From Thalassoroseus pseudoceratinae (lineage in GTDB: Bacteria; Planctomycetota; Planctomycetia; Planctomycetales; Planctomycetaceae): a DNA stretch of 64,000 nt. Position 1 is the first letter of the stretch. Each line of letters opens with the position of its first letter. Of the stretch, positions 53,748-63,280 are shown in pieces. The stretch covers positions 992,001 to 1,056,000 of the forward strand of contig NZ_JAALXT010000003.1 of assembly GCF_011634775.1 (NCBI RefSeq), given 5' to 3'. The translations under genes were made by a program, and so were the position numbers. The notes below the pieces were generated by a model. It was not told where the DNA came from. It made no database searches and saw only the letters and a list, made by a program, of their open reading frames with translations.

Positions 53748-55739
53748 TCACTCCCGATTTTGCAGGAAACGCCCGAGTAATAGCAACTCATCGGGAGAAA
53801 GTTTGTCGTCTTTGTTTTTGTCGAACCGGTTGAACAACAGGACGTGCTCCTTCTTGACCTCAGACCGGTCGATAACACCGTTCTCGTTGCTGTCGATTCG
53901 TCGAACCAATTCCTTTAAGAGTGCACCAAACTTCGGAGCGTCCGACTTTACCTTCAAGGTCTTCGCGTCAACGGCAATCGCGACGTCGAAATAACCGATC
54001 ATCATTTCTTCCCATGTTTGATCCCCCCAGCCGACGTTTTTCGTTGGATCCGGGTTCGCCAGGTTCTTGTCGGAGTTGTCGAAATGAGCAACGCAATGCA
54101 TCTTAGTTCCCGCGGGAAGTGTCGGTGGTTTTTCGATGCGGTAGGCCGTTTGCCAATTGAAATCGTATTCCGGCACATCGAGAAGAATCTCAGTTTGACC
54201 GTCGGGATAGATTGCCTCGTACGAGAACGATTTTCCTCGCAAGTGCATGTGCGGCATGAATCCCAGCAGTTGCACATCAATCGGAACACTTTTCGATTTC
54301 GCCTCGACACGATGGTTGTCCGCATGCGGGGGAATGTCCAGATTTTTGTAAGCCGCCTTGGTCGTCACGATGGCGTGCGTCACGTCCTCCGGATCGGCAA
54401 ACACTAAACCGACTCGGCTCAAATCTTCTTGTGGGCTACCGTTTGGTGTGTAGTGAACTTGGAAGATGAATTCGCTGCCGGCAGGGATCAGTTTCGCCAT
54501 GCCATCCGGGTAGGGCTTTGCGCGCAGACCGGGCACATATCCGACAAGCCATTCACTTTGGGCAATGGGGTTGGAACGGGCTTCTCGCGGTGGCCGGACA
54601 AGAACCAGCACGTGATGCACGACCGCTCGGTTGCCGGGAACGACTTCGGCCATTCGAATCCACTTGTCTTCCGTGAACTCGGGATCGACACGGAAATACT
54701 TGTACTTCACCTCACCGGACGCCGGTACGGCGAAAGGTTTGTCATCCATCGGGATTACAAGATCCGGCTTCTGGGGAAGTTGCCAGCCCGCCACCGGATC
54801 GGAAATCGGTTCCGGCAGTTGACTAGGGTCGCCCTCTGGCGCTCCGTCTTGAACCCATTGGAAAATTAGGTCTTCTTCGGTTTTCGTCATGCTTCGATCA
54901 TTGAGGAAGTGACCATATTTCGGATTCGCGTGCCAGGGCGGCATTCGACGATCGCCAACGACTTCCAAAATCATGTCGGCCCATCCGACGACTTCTTCGT
55001 ATTCCGTCAACGCGAATGGCGCGATCTCGCCCTTCCGATGGCACTCCACGCACCGTTTTTGGAAAATTCGGCTGATCTGATTCGACCAGGTGACCTTGGC
55101 ATCGGCTTTCGGTGACTGAATTCGTCCAATGAAACAACCGACGGTTTCGACTTCCGCGGTCGCGACTTCCTGATCGGCTAACAGATCGTCCAGGGCATTG
55201 GCCAAGAACCGATGACGCGGTTTCTCGTGTGCGACACCAATGTCATACTGATCGTCAATCCGCCCGACGTACCGAATCCGACGATCGGAATCCAACACGA
55301 AGACCTCAGGCGTGCGAATCGCTCCCATTTGGTCGGCGACGCGATTTCCGACGTCCTTCAGCACAGGAAACGACAACTGGTGCTTTCGTGCATGAGCGGC
55401 GATTTCGGTCAAGGAATCTTGCGTGTTCGGATTGATCGCCAAGAAACCGACACCACGATCCGCGTATTCCTTTTCCAGTTCGACCAATCTCGGTGCGTAG
55501 AGTTTGGCCAATGGGCATTCCGTTCCAATAAACGCCACCACCAAGAATTTCTCGTCGAAATCCTTCAACGCATGATCTTTGCCACGAAAGTCCGACAGAA
55601 CCCACGGTTCGACCTGTCGGCCGATCCGCGATTGCCGAGCTGAGTTGTCTTTTTCTGCTGCATAAAGTCGAGGTGCGAAGCAAGCTCCAAGTGCAGCCAG
55701 AAAGGCTAAAGTGCCCAGACCAATGGTGCGTGTCGACAT
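53748..55739 (-). CDS. Exported redoxin - cytochrome - monooxygenase-like - EF-hand protein
   Basis: 663 residues with a signal peptide (cleavage near LYA-AE, residue 28). Redoxin/AhpC-TSA domain (about 40-180: FIGTECPLAKLYAPRL). Then a heme-c motif CVECH in FQKRCVECHRKGEIAPF (about 225-245), as in planctomycete cytochromes. Next is a region like copper type II ascorbate-dependent monooxygenases (HHVLVLVRPP, QVHYTPNG, MPHMHLRGKSF). At the C-terminus are two EF-hand loops (DSNENGVIDRSE and DKNKDDKLSPDE). A redox enzyme of the periplasm is likely; substrates are unknown. Confidence 0.85.
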   Translation of the reverse strand: MSTRTIGLGTLAFLAALGACFAPRLYAAEKDNSARQSRIGRQVEPWVLSDFRGKDHALKDFDEKFLVVAFIGTECPLAKLYAPRLVELEKEYADRGVGFLAINPNTQDSLTEIAAHARKHQLSFPVLKDVGNRVADQMGAIRTPEVFVLDSDRRIRYVGRIDDQYDIGVAHEKPRHRFLANALDDLLADQEVATAEVETVGCFIGRIQSPKADAKVTWSNQISRIFQKRCVECHRKGEIAPFALTEYEEVVGWADMILEVVGDRRMPPWHANPKYGHFLNDRSMTKTEEDLIFQWVQDGAPEGDPSQLPEPISDPVAGWQLPQKPDLVIPMDDKPFAVPASGEVKYKYFRVDPEFTEDKWIRMAEVVPGNRAVVHHVLVLVRPPREARSNPIAQSEWLVGYVPGLRAKPYPDGMAKLIPAGSEFIFQVHYTPNGSPQEDLSRVGLVFADPEDVTHAIVTTKAAYKNLDIPPHADNHRVEAKSKSVPIDVQLLGFMPHMHLRGKSFSYEAIYPDGQTEILLDVPEYDFNWQTAYRIEKPPTLPAGTKMHCVAHFDNSDKNLANPDPTKNVGWGDQTWEEMMIGYFDVAIAVDAKTLKVKSDAPKFGALLKELVRRIDSNENGVIDRSEVKKEHVLLFNRFDKNKDDKLSPDELLLLGRFLQNRE

Positions 55740-55859
55740 GAAAACCCTCTACGAACGAATAATTGGATTCGTGGCAGTTTGTTGAGCTATACCAGTTCCG
55801 ATTGAATACGGTGCCAAGATTTTATTCAGCTCTGGCGAAGATCCCGAAAATTTGCCGCA

Positions 55860-56252
55860 CTACGAAGAGGCCATCTTGCGAAGAATCCCCTTGGTCATGC
55901 GTTCGGCCAGCAATACCCGGCGTTTGTGAATCCCTCGACCAATCAGATCGACATGATCGTGGGCCTCCACATGAAACGACAGCGTCGGACCGTCCACGTG
56001 AATCACGCGAGCCGTGCAAACAACCGGGCTTCCCATGGGCGTTGGGGCCAGGTGTTCGACGTCAACATGCGTCCCGACCGAAAGTTCGCCAGCTTCCAAA
56101 TACGGTTCGAGCAATTTCATGGCCGCCGTCTCCAAGTGCCAGATCAAGTGCGGTGTGGAAAGAACCAACGGCAATCCGGGGAGTTGCACAGAGTGTGCCT
56201 CACTCGCCGTAAATTGATGCTCTTGAGTTGCCCCGATCTTCAAATTCCGCAT
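55860..56252 (-). CDS. Hotdog-fold thioesterase (FlK-like)
   Basis: 131 residues from ATG 56252 (MRNLKIGATQEHQFTASEAH). Features of the fluoroacetyl-CoA-thioesterase-like group are LPLVLSTPHLIWHLETAAMK, GTHVDVEHLAPTPMGSPV and HVDLIGRGIHKRRV. These proteins hydrolyse acyl-CoA thioesters; residues Ser/Thr-His-Glu in this region are candidates. Actual substrate unknown. It is divergent from the Maf-like gene (126 bases between starts). Confidence 0.85.
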   Translation of the reverse strand: MRNLKIGATQEHQFTASEAHSVQLPGLPLVLSTPHLIWHLETAAMKLLEPYLEAGELSVGTHVDVEHLAPTPMGSPVVCTARVIHVDGPTLSFHVEAHDHVDLIGRGIHKRRVLLAERMTKGILRKMASS

Positions 56253-56378
56253 GATCAATCCATCAATAGTCAGCACGGCACACGACACTCGGCTTGCCCC
56301 GATATCTTTTCACGTTTTTGCTGCCATGAAAAGAGTGTTTCCGTTTGCCGATCAATTCATCAACCCCGAAGGACTGCA

Positions 56379-57035
56379 ATGCGGCCGAATTTTCCTGTTG
56401 TTCTCGGTTCCCGATCGCCACGGAGACGGGAATTGCTCGCGCAGCTACTGCCCAATGGCGATCGGCAAATCGAGATTCTGCCGCCGAGTTCCAGCGACGA
56501 AGCGAACTTTGCCGGGCTGCATGGATGGACCGAAATCGCCGCCCGTTTGCAATCCATCGCGCGGACAAAACTGCAAGATGTCTGTCAGCAAACCAGCGAT
56601 CGAATTCAGAACCCTGAGGAGCCACGACTCGTTCTGACAGCCGACACGGTCATTGTGGCGGATCAACCGGAGTCCGATGATCAGAAAATCGTGCTGGGCC
56701 AACCTCCGCATGACGATTGGCAATCGACAGTACGGAAATGGTTTCGACGATATCTCCTGGGAAAACCTCACGAGGCCGCCACTGCGTTTTGCCTGACAGA
56801 CGGGCAACGGACAATCGAACAGATCGTGAGAACCGAAGTGACATTCCACAACTTATCAGACGAATGGATCGAGTGGTATTTGCGAACCGGCGAACCGGTG
56901 GGGAAAGCAGGGGGGTACGCCATCCAAGATGCAGGCAGCGTGTTTGTGTCGCAGGTGACGGGAAGCCTGAGCAACGTGATCGGTCTGCCGCAACGTGAAG
57001 TCCTTGAAGCACTGTGTGATTTGACATTGGACTGA
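56379..57035 (+). CDS. Maf-type nucleoside triphosphate pyrophosphatase
   Basis: 218 residues from ATG 56379. The Maf signature LGSRSPRRRELL begins the protein, followed by LTADTVIVAD, LLGKPHEAATAFCL and GKAGGYAIQDAGS near the C-terminus. Maf proteins hydrolyse dTTP, UTP, CTP or modified nucleotides to monophosphates and pyrophosphate, removing unwanted nucleotides. It carries insertions (for example QPESDDQKIVLGQPP) that make it longer than the usual 190-200. The frame is open upstream but that part overlaps the thioesterase gene and is not used. Confidence 0.88.
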   Translation: MRPNFPVVLGSRSPRRRELLAQLLPNGDRQIEILPPSSSDEANFAGLHGWTEIAARLQSIARTKLQDVCQQTSDRIQNPEEPRLVLTADTVIVADQPESDDQKIVLGQPPHDDWQSTVRKWFRRYLLGKPHEAATAFCLTDGQRTIEQIVRTEVTFHNLSDEWIEWYLRTGEPVGKAGGYAIQDAGSVFVSQVTGSLSNVIGLPQREVLEALCDLTLD

Positions 57036-57126
57036 ATCATTCCGGCCGCATGACTGGCATCGGACAGAACGGCATGGAATACTAGACGCGCACACGCAAA
57101 CACATCCGATCAAAGGACGAATCATC

Positions 57127-58992
57127 ATGCGTTTTCTCCTCACATGGGCCATTGTCGGCCTCAGTTCCTTGCCGGTGTCAGCGGCGGATCTCCCGAACAT
57201 TCTTTGGGTCAGTAGCGAAGACAACGGGCCCCACTTGGGATGTTACGGCGACGAATACGCGGACACTCCGAATATCGACGCCCTCGCCAGTCGCGGAATC
57301 GTGTACCTCAATGCCTGGTCCACCGCCCCCGTTTGCGCACCAGCCCGGACGACGATCATCTCCGGAATGTATCCGCCGAGCCTGGGGGCACAGCACATGC
57401 GGAGCATGGTCCAACTGCCGGACTCGTTCAAGATGTTCCCGCAGTATCTGCGTGAAGCCGGATACTACTGCACCAACAATTCCAAAGAAGACTACAACCT
57501 CCGCAAACCGGGCGAAGTCTGGGACGAATCGAGTCGCAAAGCCCATTGGCGTGGGCGGAAAGATGGTCAGCCGTTTTTCTCTGTCTTCAACTTCACAACG
57601 ACCCACGAAAGCCAAATTCGCAAACGTAAGGGTCACAAACCGGTTCACGATCCGGCCAAAGTGCGGGTGCCCGCGTATCATCCCGATGCTCCCGAGGTTC
57701 GTCAGGATTGGGCTCAGTACTACGACAAGCTGACCGAAATGGATCGACAAGTCGGTCGCGTTTTACAGGAACTCGATGACGATGGACTGCGTGAGAACAC
57801 GATTGTCTTCTACTTCGGAGACCACGGTGCGGGCATGCCACGTAGCAAACGTTGGCCGTACAATTCCGGCCTGCACGTCCCGTTGGTGGTGTCGATTCCG
57901 GAGAAATATCGTTCACTGACCACGGAGAAATCCATCGCCAACTCGAAATCGAACCGCCTGGTCGCCTTCGTTGACTTTGCTCCGACCGTGCTGAGTTTGG
58001 CCGGTGTGGAACCACCCTCGCACATGGAAGGCCGAGCATTCCTAGGACGGCACGAGGCCGGTGCAAAGCCATTCCTTCATGGTTTCCGGGGGCGGATGGA
58101 CGAACGAATCGACATGGTCCGCACGATCCGCAATCAACGGTTTCAATACATCCGCAACTATCTGCCGCATCGACGATACGGCGAACACGTGGACTACATG
58201 TTCCAAACTCCAACCACGAAAGTTTGGAAAGCCCGCTTCGATGCAGGGGAGCTCAACGAACAGCAATCGCACTTCTGGCAGGTCAAACCGAGTGAAGAAT
58301 TATACGATCTCCGCAGCGACCCAGACCAAGTCCACAACCTCGTCAATTCGCCGGAACACGCGAAGGTGTTACGCGACCTGCGAATCGCTCAACACGATTT
58401 TCTGATGGAAACTCGCGATACGGGATTTCTGCCCGAAGCGATGATGCACGAACGAGCCGGCAACTCAACGATCTACGACATGGCTCACGATCCCGACCGA
58501 TATCCGCTTCGTGAAATCTTGGAAGTCGCCGATTTAGCGACCTTCCGCCCGGCGAAACAAGTCAACACGAAGCTACTGCCGAAATTGTTCGCGGACGATG
58601 CGGCCATTCGCTATTGGGCAGTGATCGGGTTCACAGTTCGCGGCGAAGAAGCTGTTCGATTCGCTGAAGATGACTTGATCGAACGCTTCAGCGACGACTC
58701 GGCCAGTGTTGCCATCGCAGCTGCAGAAGCCGTCGCCCGATACGGTTCAAAAGCCAATCGCGATGCAGCGTTAGAAGTACTGGTGAAATATGCCGATCCT
58801 CAGACGAAAGACGTCTTCACATCGACGCTCGCACTCAATGCACTGGATATCGTCGGTGCCGACGCAAAACCGGTTTGGGAGCAACTTCAAGAAACGAACT
58901 TCAATCACCCGGACTTCGGCAAACGCATGAGAATGGGTGGCATCCCGAAAAACCTGATCAACCACATCGGTTCACAGGTCGAGGAGCGGTAA
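57127..58992 (+). CDS. Exported sulfatase
   Basis: 621 residues with a signal peptide (about 1-20). The formylglycine motif CxPxR is present (Cys70 in PVCAPARTTIISG), as are the metal-binding Asp/Asn residues in NILWVSSEDNGPHLGCYGD and the GDHGAGMPRSKR segment with Asp/His. It belongs to the arylsulfatase / N-sulfoglucosamine sulfohydrolase-like family, typical of planctomycetes that degrade sulfated polysaccharides. The last 150 residues resemble HEAT-type helical repeats and may bind the substrate. The Cys needs a formylglycine-generating enzyme, not found here. Confidence 0.93.
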   Translation: MRFLLTWAIVGLSSLPVSAADLPNILWVSSEDNGPHLGCYGDEYADTPNIDALASRGIVYLNAWSTAPVCAPARTTIISGMYPPSLGAQHMRSMVQLPDSFKMFPQYLREAGYYCTNNSKEDYNLRKPGEVWDESSRKAHWRGRKDGQPFFSVFNFTTTHESQIRKRKGHKPVHDPAKVRVPAYHPDAPEVRQDWAQYYDKLTEMDRQVGRVLQELDDDGLRENTIVFYFGDHGAGMPRSKRWPYNSGLHVPLVVSIPEKYRSLTTEKSIANSKSNRLVAFVDFAPTVLSLAGVEPPSHMEGRAFLGRHEAGAKPFLHGFRGRMDERIDMVRTIRNQRFQYIRNYLPHRRYGEHVDYMFQTPTTKVWKARFDAGELNEQQSHFWQVKPSEELYDLRSDPDQVHNLVNSPEHAKVLRDLRIAQHDFLMETRDTGFLPEAMMHERAGNSTIYDMAHDPDRYPLREILEVADLATFRPAKQVNTKLLPKLFADDAAIRYWAVIGFTVRGEEAVRFAEDDLIERFSDDSASVAIAAAEAVARYGSKANRDAALEVLVKYADPQTKDVFTSTLALNALDIVGADAKPVWEQLQETNFNHPDFGKRMRMGGIPKNLINHIGSQVEER

Positions 58993-59026
58993 TCAATACC
59001 AAGAAGTGTCAGCCTTTGATCTTCGG

Positions 59027-59068
59027 CGGGTTTGTCATTCGTTGATTCGATGACAAACCCGATTTTTA
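59027..59068 (+). terminator. Sulfatase gene terminator
   Basis: CGGGTTTGTCAT pairs perfectly with ATGACAAACCCG (12 base pairs) around an 11-base loop and is followed by ATTTTTA. A strong rho-independent terminator, 35 bases after the sulfatase stop. Confidence 0.88.
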
Positions 59069-60142
59069 TTGCGTGATGCCCTCTGTAATAGCCATGAAAG
59101 CGTCTTCGAGGCTTTCGGATTTGCTCTGAAATTCCACGACTGGGAAGTCCTGTTGGATCATTTTCTTGAGCAAGTCGGCTTGCGGTTCCGCGGGCCCCTC
59201 GAAATCAAACGTCAGCACCTGTTCTGCTCGTTTGACTTCGGATACAAACGGTTGTTCAAGCACCCAACGTTCGAGTTCTTCACCACGCGAAAGCACGCGA
59301 CAAACAAGAGTGGAAGACGTGCTATGCCCACGTGCTTTCTGACGCTGCATCGCTCGAATTTCGTCGATCGTCCCGCTAGCCAGAATCTTCCCAGCTTCGA
59401 TGATGACCGCAGAATTACAGATTTCGCCAAGTTCTGTCAGGATGTGAGAACTGATCAGCACAGTCTTGTTCAGTTCTTTGGCAAGCAGGCCGATGAGTTC
59501 TCGCAGTTCCACTCGAGCACGCGGGTCTAACCCGGCGGCGGGTTCATCGAGAATCAAGACTTCCGGATCGTGAATTAACGTTCGACCGAGCCCCAAACGT
59601 TGCGACATCCCTTTGGAAAGCGTGTCGATTGGCTTCTCGGCCAGTTTCCTCAACTCTGTGAAGACCAAGACACGCTCGATGGCATCTCGTCGTTTCGAAC
59701 CACGAAAACCGTAGGCGCGAGCGAAGAAGTCGAGGTATTCCACGACGTTCATGTTGGCGTACTTGCCAAAACTATCCGGCATAAACCCAAGGATCCCGCG
59801 GACTTTATCCGGATCATCCACGACCGAGTGGCCGCAAATAAACGCATCGCCCGCCGTCGGCATTTCCAGCGTAGCGAGGATCCTCATCGTTGTGGTTTTC
59901 CCAGCACCGTTAGGGCCGATGAATCCGACGACCTGCCCGGGATACGCTCGAAATTCGACGTGGTTGACCGCTTTGAGGCGACCGAAATACCGACACAGAT
60001 CGCGAACCTCCAATGTCGGCTCGCCAGCCACGTTCAGCGGCTCGTCATACGGGCCATCGTCAAGTACGACGACATTTCCTCCGGTGAGGCCCTCTTCATG
60101 GTCGTGGGTTTCCTCGCTGTCCTGTTGCGGCTGATCGCTCAT
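59066..60142 (-). CDS. ABC transporter ATP-binding protein
   Basis: 358 residues. Walker [13 protein letters not shown], signature TLSKGMSQRLGL, Walker B VLILDEPAAGLD and the His switch LISSHILTE are intact. There is an unusual acidic N-terminal extension of about 40 residues before TLEVRDLCRYFG, and about 100 residues after the nucleotide domain. The type matches gliding/export ABC-2 ATPases. The permease is not next to it: the upstream gene on the same transcript encodes a zinc-ribbon/DUF1559 protein (30 bases). Confidence 0.92.
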   Translation of the reverse strand: MSDQPQQDSEETHDHEEGLTGGNVVVLDDGPYDEPLNVAGEPTLEVRDLCRYFGRLKAVNHVEFRAYPGQVVGFIGPNGAGKTTTMRILATLEMPTAGDAFICGHSVVDDPDKVRGILGFMPDSFGKYANMNVVEYLDFFARAYGFRGSKRRDAIERVLVFTELRKLAEKPIDTLSKGMSQRLGLGRTLIHDPEVLILDEPAAGLDPRARVELRELIGLLAKELNKTVLISSHILTELGEICNSAVIIEAGKILASGTIDEIRAMQRQKARGHSTSSTLVCRVLSRGEELERWVLEQPFVSEVKRAEQVLTFDFEGPAEPQADLLKKMIQQDFPVVEFQSKSESLEDAFMAITEGITQ

Positions 60143-60172
60143 TTCGATTTCCAGAGGCTGAATCCGTCGGTC

Positions 60173-62242
60173 CTAGAAATTGACAGGGTTTCCGTCATTT
60201 CGCTGGAACAAATGCAACAGAGTTTGAGGATCGATGGTTTGGGAAATGACACGCACAGCTCCATCGCAGAGCAGGGCGTTGAAACTTCCTGAGGGACCGA
60301 TTAAACCATTCGTCGGGTTCGCGGGTTGGTAGCTGAAATCGCCCGGCTTGGTCCAAATCACAGCGTTTTGGTCAGCCGCTTCAACCACGATGATCGTATT
60401 TGACAACCCATCGGTAATGTCACGAAATCCCAAACCCGCAGGTTGTTCAAAAATCGCCCCTGGCCCTTTGACCCCAAGATATGTGGTGTGGCCAGGTCGC
60501 AAAGCCGATCCGGGCCTCTTGAAAATATCGGGCATCTGATTCACGAGCGGGCGGTTGTGGGGGCTGTCCCAAGGCTCGTCGAGATGAAATTGTTCATACA
60601 ATGGCACATGTTCGAGGAACGGCAGAATGTGAACCCGCCAGCTCAATTTCGGCTGGCCATTTTCGTCGAAGTATTTCGGTTCACTCTTGGTGATCGGCAG
60701 CGATTTGTAGACCGCATGATAGTTATGGAATGCCAGCCCAATCTGCTTGAGATTGTTCTTGCTGCCAGCGTTTCGCGCGGCATCTCTGGCGTCCGACACA
60801 GGATTGCCTCCACCACCGCCGAAGCCAGGAAGCGACGGCATCCCAGGCAGACCGCCACCGGGCATGGAATCGGCAATATTATTGGGAACAACCAGGCTGA
60901 GTTCCGCTGTTTGGCCGCTGGAGTCGAACGCGATACCATCCATCAGGTCCGTCACGACAGTTTGCTGCTCCGGCGGCATCATCGCTTTGAACCCCTCGAG
61001 CAGCGTGCTGACCTCAGAGAGCAATTGATCGCCGGAACTGGCAATCGTGCTTGCGCTCGAAGAAGAACCGCATTGCACCTGCAGCTTAAACTTGCTGCGA
61101 TCACCAGACGGAGTTAAACCGATTGCACCACCGATGAAGTCACTTTGAACGGCCGTCATCATGGCTTGTAATGGTGTCGCGATGTTCGGGGGAATCATCG
61201 GTGGCAGTTGCGGGGCCGCTCCTTGGAATGCCTCCGCTCGAAACGCATTCGGATCCGGCGGAACGAACGCGGCAAAGAGTGCTTGCGTGTTATCCACAAA
61301 GTCGAATTGTGTTCGCCGCGGCGATGTCGTTCCTTGATCGACAACTTGTTGGATGGTCTTCAACTGCTGGCCAAAAACGATCACCTGATCGTTCTCCAGT
61401 AGCAACAATTGGGTTGTACCGCCTTGGCTCGATGAATAAATCTGTTGGCCGTTGTAGTCGCTGCTGCTTGTTGTTGGATCGTTCTCCAATTTGGATCGAT
61501 CCAGAGGTTTGACCAGACGCACAACAACGACGGTGCCCTGGTCATCCACAGGGGCTCGCCCGCCCGGTTCCGCCGCAACTAATCCGATTGTAAAACTTTT
61601 TGCATCTCGACTCGTCAATCCTGTGGCAGCCGTCATTTCTTTCATGGCCTGCTGGAATTGCGGGGTGTTCTCGTACTTCGAGAACTCCGGAGAATCGACA
61701 ATCTGCTGCCAATCGACATAGGCAAATCCCACCATGTTCTGGGGCAGATAGGTCATATCGACCACGTTGCCGTCCGACCCCGTAGCCGCACTTCCACCGC
61801 TAAAAGCAAAGATCAGAATGGCAATCAACAGGACAGCCGCTGCTGCACTTCCACCGATGAGCAATGGGGATGGACCGGAACTGCTCGACTTCTTCTTGCC
61901 TTTTTTCTTCCGACTTCCGCCGGACTTGCCTTTCGATTTTGCCGAACGACTAGTGGCCGGTTTGCTTGCTGATCGGCGTCGCGTCGGTGGCGATTCGAAG
62001 TCGTCGAAGCCACCATCATCCTCGTAGTCTTCATAATCCTCGAAATCGTCGAATTCATCGTCACCGAATTCATCTACCGGCGGCTTCGGTTTGCTCCGTT
62101 TAGGCCCCGCGGATTTCGGTTGGCTCACGCGAAAGGTCGTCTCGCATTTGGGACAACGGACCTTTTTCCCGACCGCATCGGGGGCGTTGATTTTCAATCG
62201 TGCCTTACACGATGGACACTGCACAGCAAACGGAGTAGGCAT
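60173..62242 (-). CDS. Zinc-ribbon membrane protein with C-terminal DUF1559-like domain
   Basis: 689 residues from ATG 62242 (MPTPFAVQCPSCKARLKINA), with AAGGTGG just upstream. Residues 9-40 form an MJ0042-like zinc ribbon (CPSC...CPKC). A charged region with Asp/Glu then Lys/Ser runs follows (45-120). Then a membrane helix (about 124-150: SPLLIGGSAAAAVLLIAILI). A large middle domain has no obvious family. The C-terminus (from about 490: NAGSKNNLKQIGLAFHNYH, LCDGAVRVISQTIDPQ) is a DUF1559 domain, normally joined to a pseudopilin N-terminus. Probably an exported structural or assembly protein; function unknown. Confidence 0.85.
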   Translation of the reverse strand: MPTPFAVQCPSCKARLKINAPDAVGKKVRCPKCETTFRVSQPKSAGPKRSKPKPPVDEFGDDEFDDFEDYEDYEDDGGFDDFESPPTRRRSASKPATSRSAKSKGKSGGSRKKKGKKKSSSSGPSPLLIGGSAAAAVLLIAILIFAFSGGSAATGSDGNVVDMTYLPQNMVGFAYVDWQQIVDSPEFSKYENTPQFQQAMKEMTAATGLTSRDAKSFTIGLVAAEPGGRAPVDDQGTVVVVRLVKPLDRSKLENDPTTSSSDYNGQQIYSSSQGGTTQLLLLENDQVIVFGQQLKTIQQVVDQGTTSPRRTQFDFVDNTQALFAAFVPPDPNAFRAEAFQGAAPQLPPMIPPNIATPLQAMMTAVQSDFIGGAIGLTPSGDRSKFKLQVQCGSSSSASTIASSGDQLLSEVSTLLEGFKAMMPPEQQTVVTDLMDGIAFDSSGQTAELSLVVPNNIADSMPGGGLPGMPSLPGFGGGGGNPVSDARDAARNAGSKNNLKQIGLAFHNYHAVYKSLPITKSEPKYFDENGQPKLSWRVHILPFLEHVPLYEQFHLDEPWDSPHNRPLVNQMPDIFKRPGSALRPGHTTYLGVKGPGAIFEQPAGLGFRDITDGLSNTIIVVEAADQNAVIWTKPGDFSYQPANPTNGLIGPSGSFNALLCDGAVRVISQTIDPQTLLHLFQRNDGNPVNF

Positions 62243-62418
62243 GGACGCCACCTTCATCAGACGGAATCGCCAAAGAAAACCGATCGAGAGAGTCTGGCTT
62301 GAATCTTCCGCGAACGAGAACGACAGAACAATTAATCCTAACACCCGATAAGTTCCGGAACAATCCTTCACTGCCGGTGTTTGCGCAATTCGAAGGGCTA
62401 ACGCCATCCGTCTGAGGT

Positions 62419-63186
62419 TTATTCCGGTTCGGCTCGCAAGTCTCGCTCCGAGAACTCATAGAAATCCACGCGACCGGGGCTCTCCCGTTCGATCGGCACC
62501 GCCACGGCACAACGATGGTTCGGCTCGATTAATCGGGACACGAACCGCCAGCGACTCGGATCGTCATGCACGTCGGCCCCAAACTTCGGCTGAACGGACT
62601 GCTCGGGCGGAAAGTGAAATTCACATTGCTTCATGGGCAGTTGAAACCCCAAACCTCGCGCCTTCGAGTACGCTTCTTTGTAGGTCCAGAGTTGAAAAAA
62701 ACGGTTACGTTGTTCGCATTCCTCCAGAGCACGCATCGCGTTCATCTCGGATTCCGAGTAGACCGTTTTGCCGATCTCGATATTAATTGCCCGAGAGCAA
62801 TCTTCGACATCAATCCCTACGGTCCCAGCGTCGGCAATAGCGCAGGCCACCAGGCCAGTCGTATGGGACAGATTGAATGCAAGACGACGGTGATGGTCAC
62901 CCAACAGCGAAGGTTTCCCAAACTGGTCGATTTCAAATCGCAAACGATCGGCGGGAGTTTGCAAGAATTTGCTGAGCCAAATCCGTTTCAATGTGTGAGC
63001 CACCAAAAACCGATGCCGATCGGCCGGTCGAAGAAATCGCCGATACCGCACTAATTCGTCCGAACACAAAATCCGCTCACACTCCTGGATCGCTCGGGAA
63101 CCGTGGACAAGTTCCGGACGGAGCCAAGCGACGACACAGTCTCCGTTGGCAAGCTGAGTTGATTGAGGTCGAGGAGGAAACGTCAA
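62419..63186 (-). CDS. 4'-phosphopantetheinyl transferase (Sfp type)
   Basis: 255 residues, starting with TTG 63186; no other start lies upstream in frame. The key motifs GIDVED and FFQLWTYKEAYSKARGLG (WxxKEA) hold the metal-binding Asp and the Glu/Lys. Sfp-type enzymes move the phosphopantetheine arm from CoA to a Ser of carrier proteins of polyketide, peptide or fatty-acid synthases. The partner carrier protein is not in this window. It is divergent from the next gene. Confidence 0.92.
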   Translation of the reverse strand: MTFPPRPQSTQLANGDCVVAWLRPELVHGSRAIQECERILCSDELVRYRRFLRPADRHRFLVAHTLKRIWLSKFLQTPADRLRFEIDQFGKPSLLGDHHRRLAFNLSHTTGLVACAIADAGTVGIDVEDCSRAINIEIGKTVYSESEMNAMRALEECEQRNRFFQLWTYKEAYSKARGLGFQLPMKQCEFHFPPEQSVQPKFGADVHDDPSRWRFVSRLIEPNHRCAVAVPIERESPGRVDFYEFSERDLRAEPE

Positions 63187-63280
63187 CGATTTTTGCTGGA
63201 TAAGAGGACGAAAATCTGATGGACAAATCGGTTCGTGTTACAATAGTTTCCCACATCGAATCCGACAAGAAGGTCCATGG

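Noticed and set aside
55926-56378. Upstream extension of the Maf frame
   Set aside because: It is antisense to the thioesterase gene and does not resemble Maf; ATG 56379 begins the family signature.
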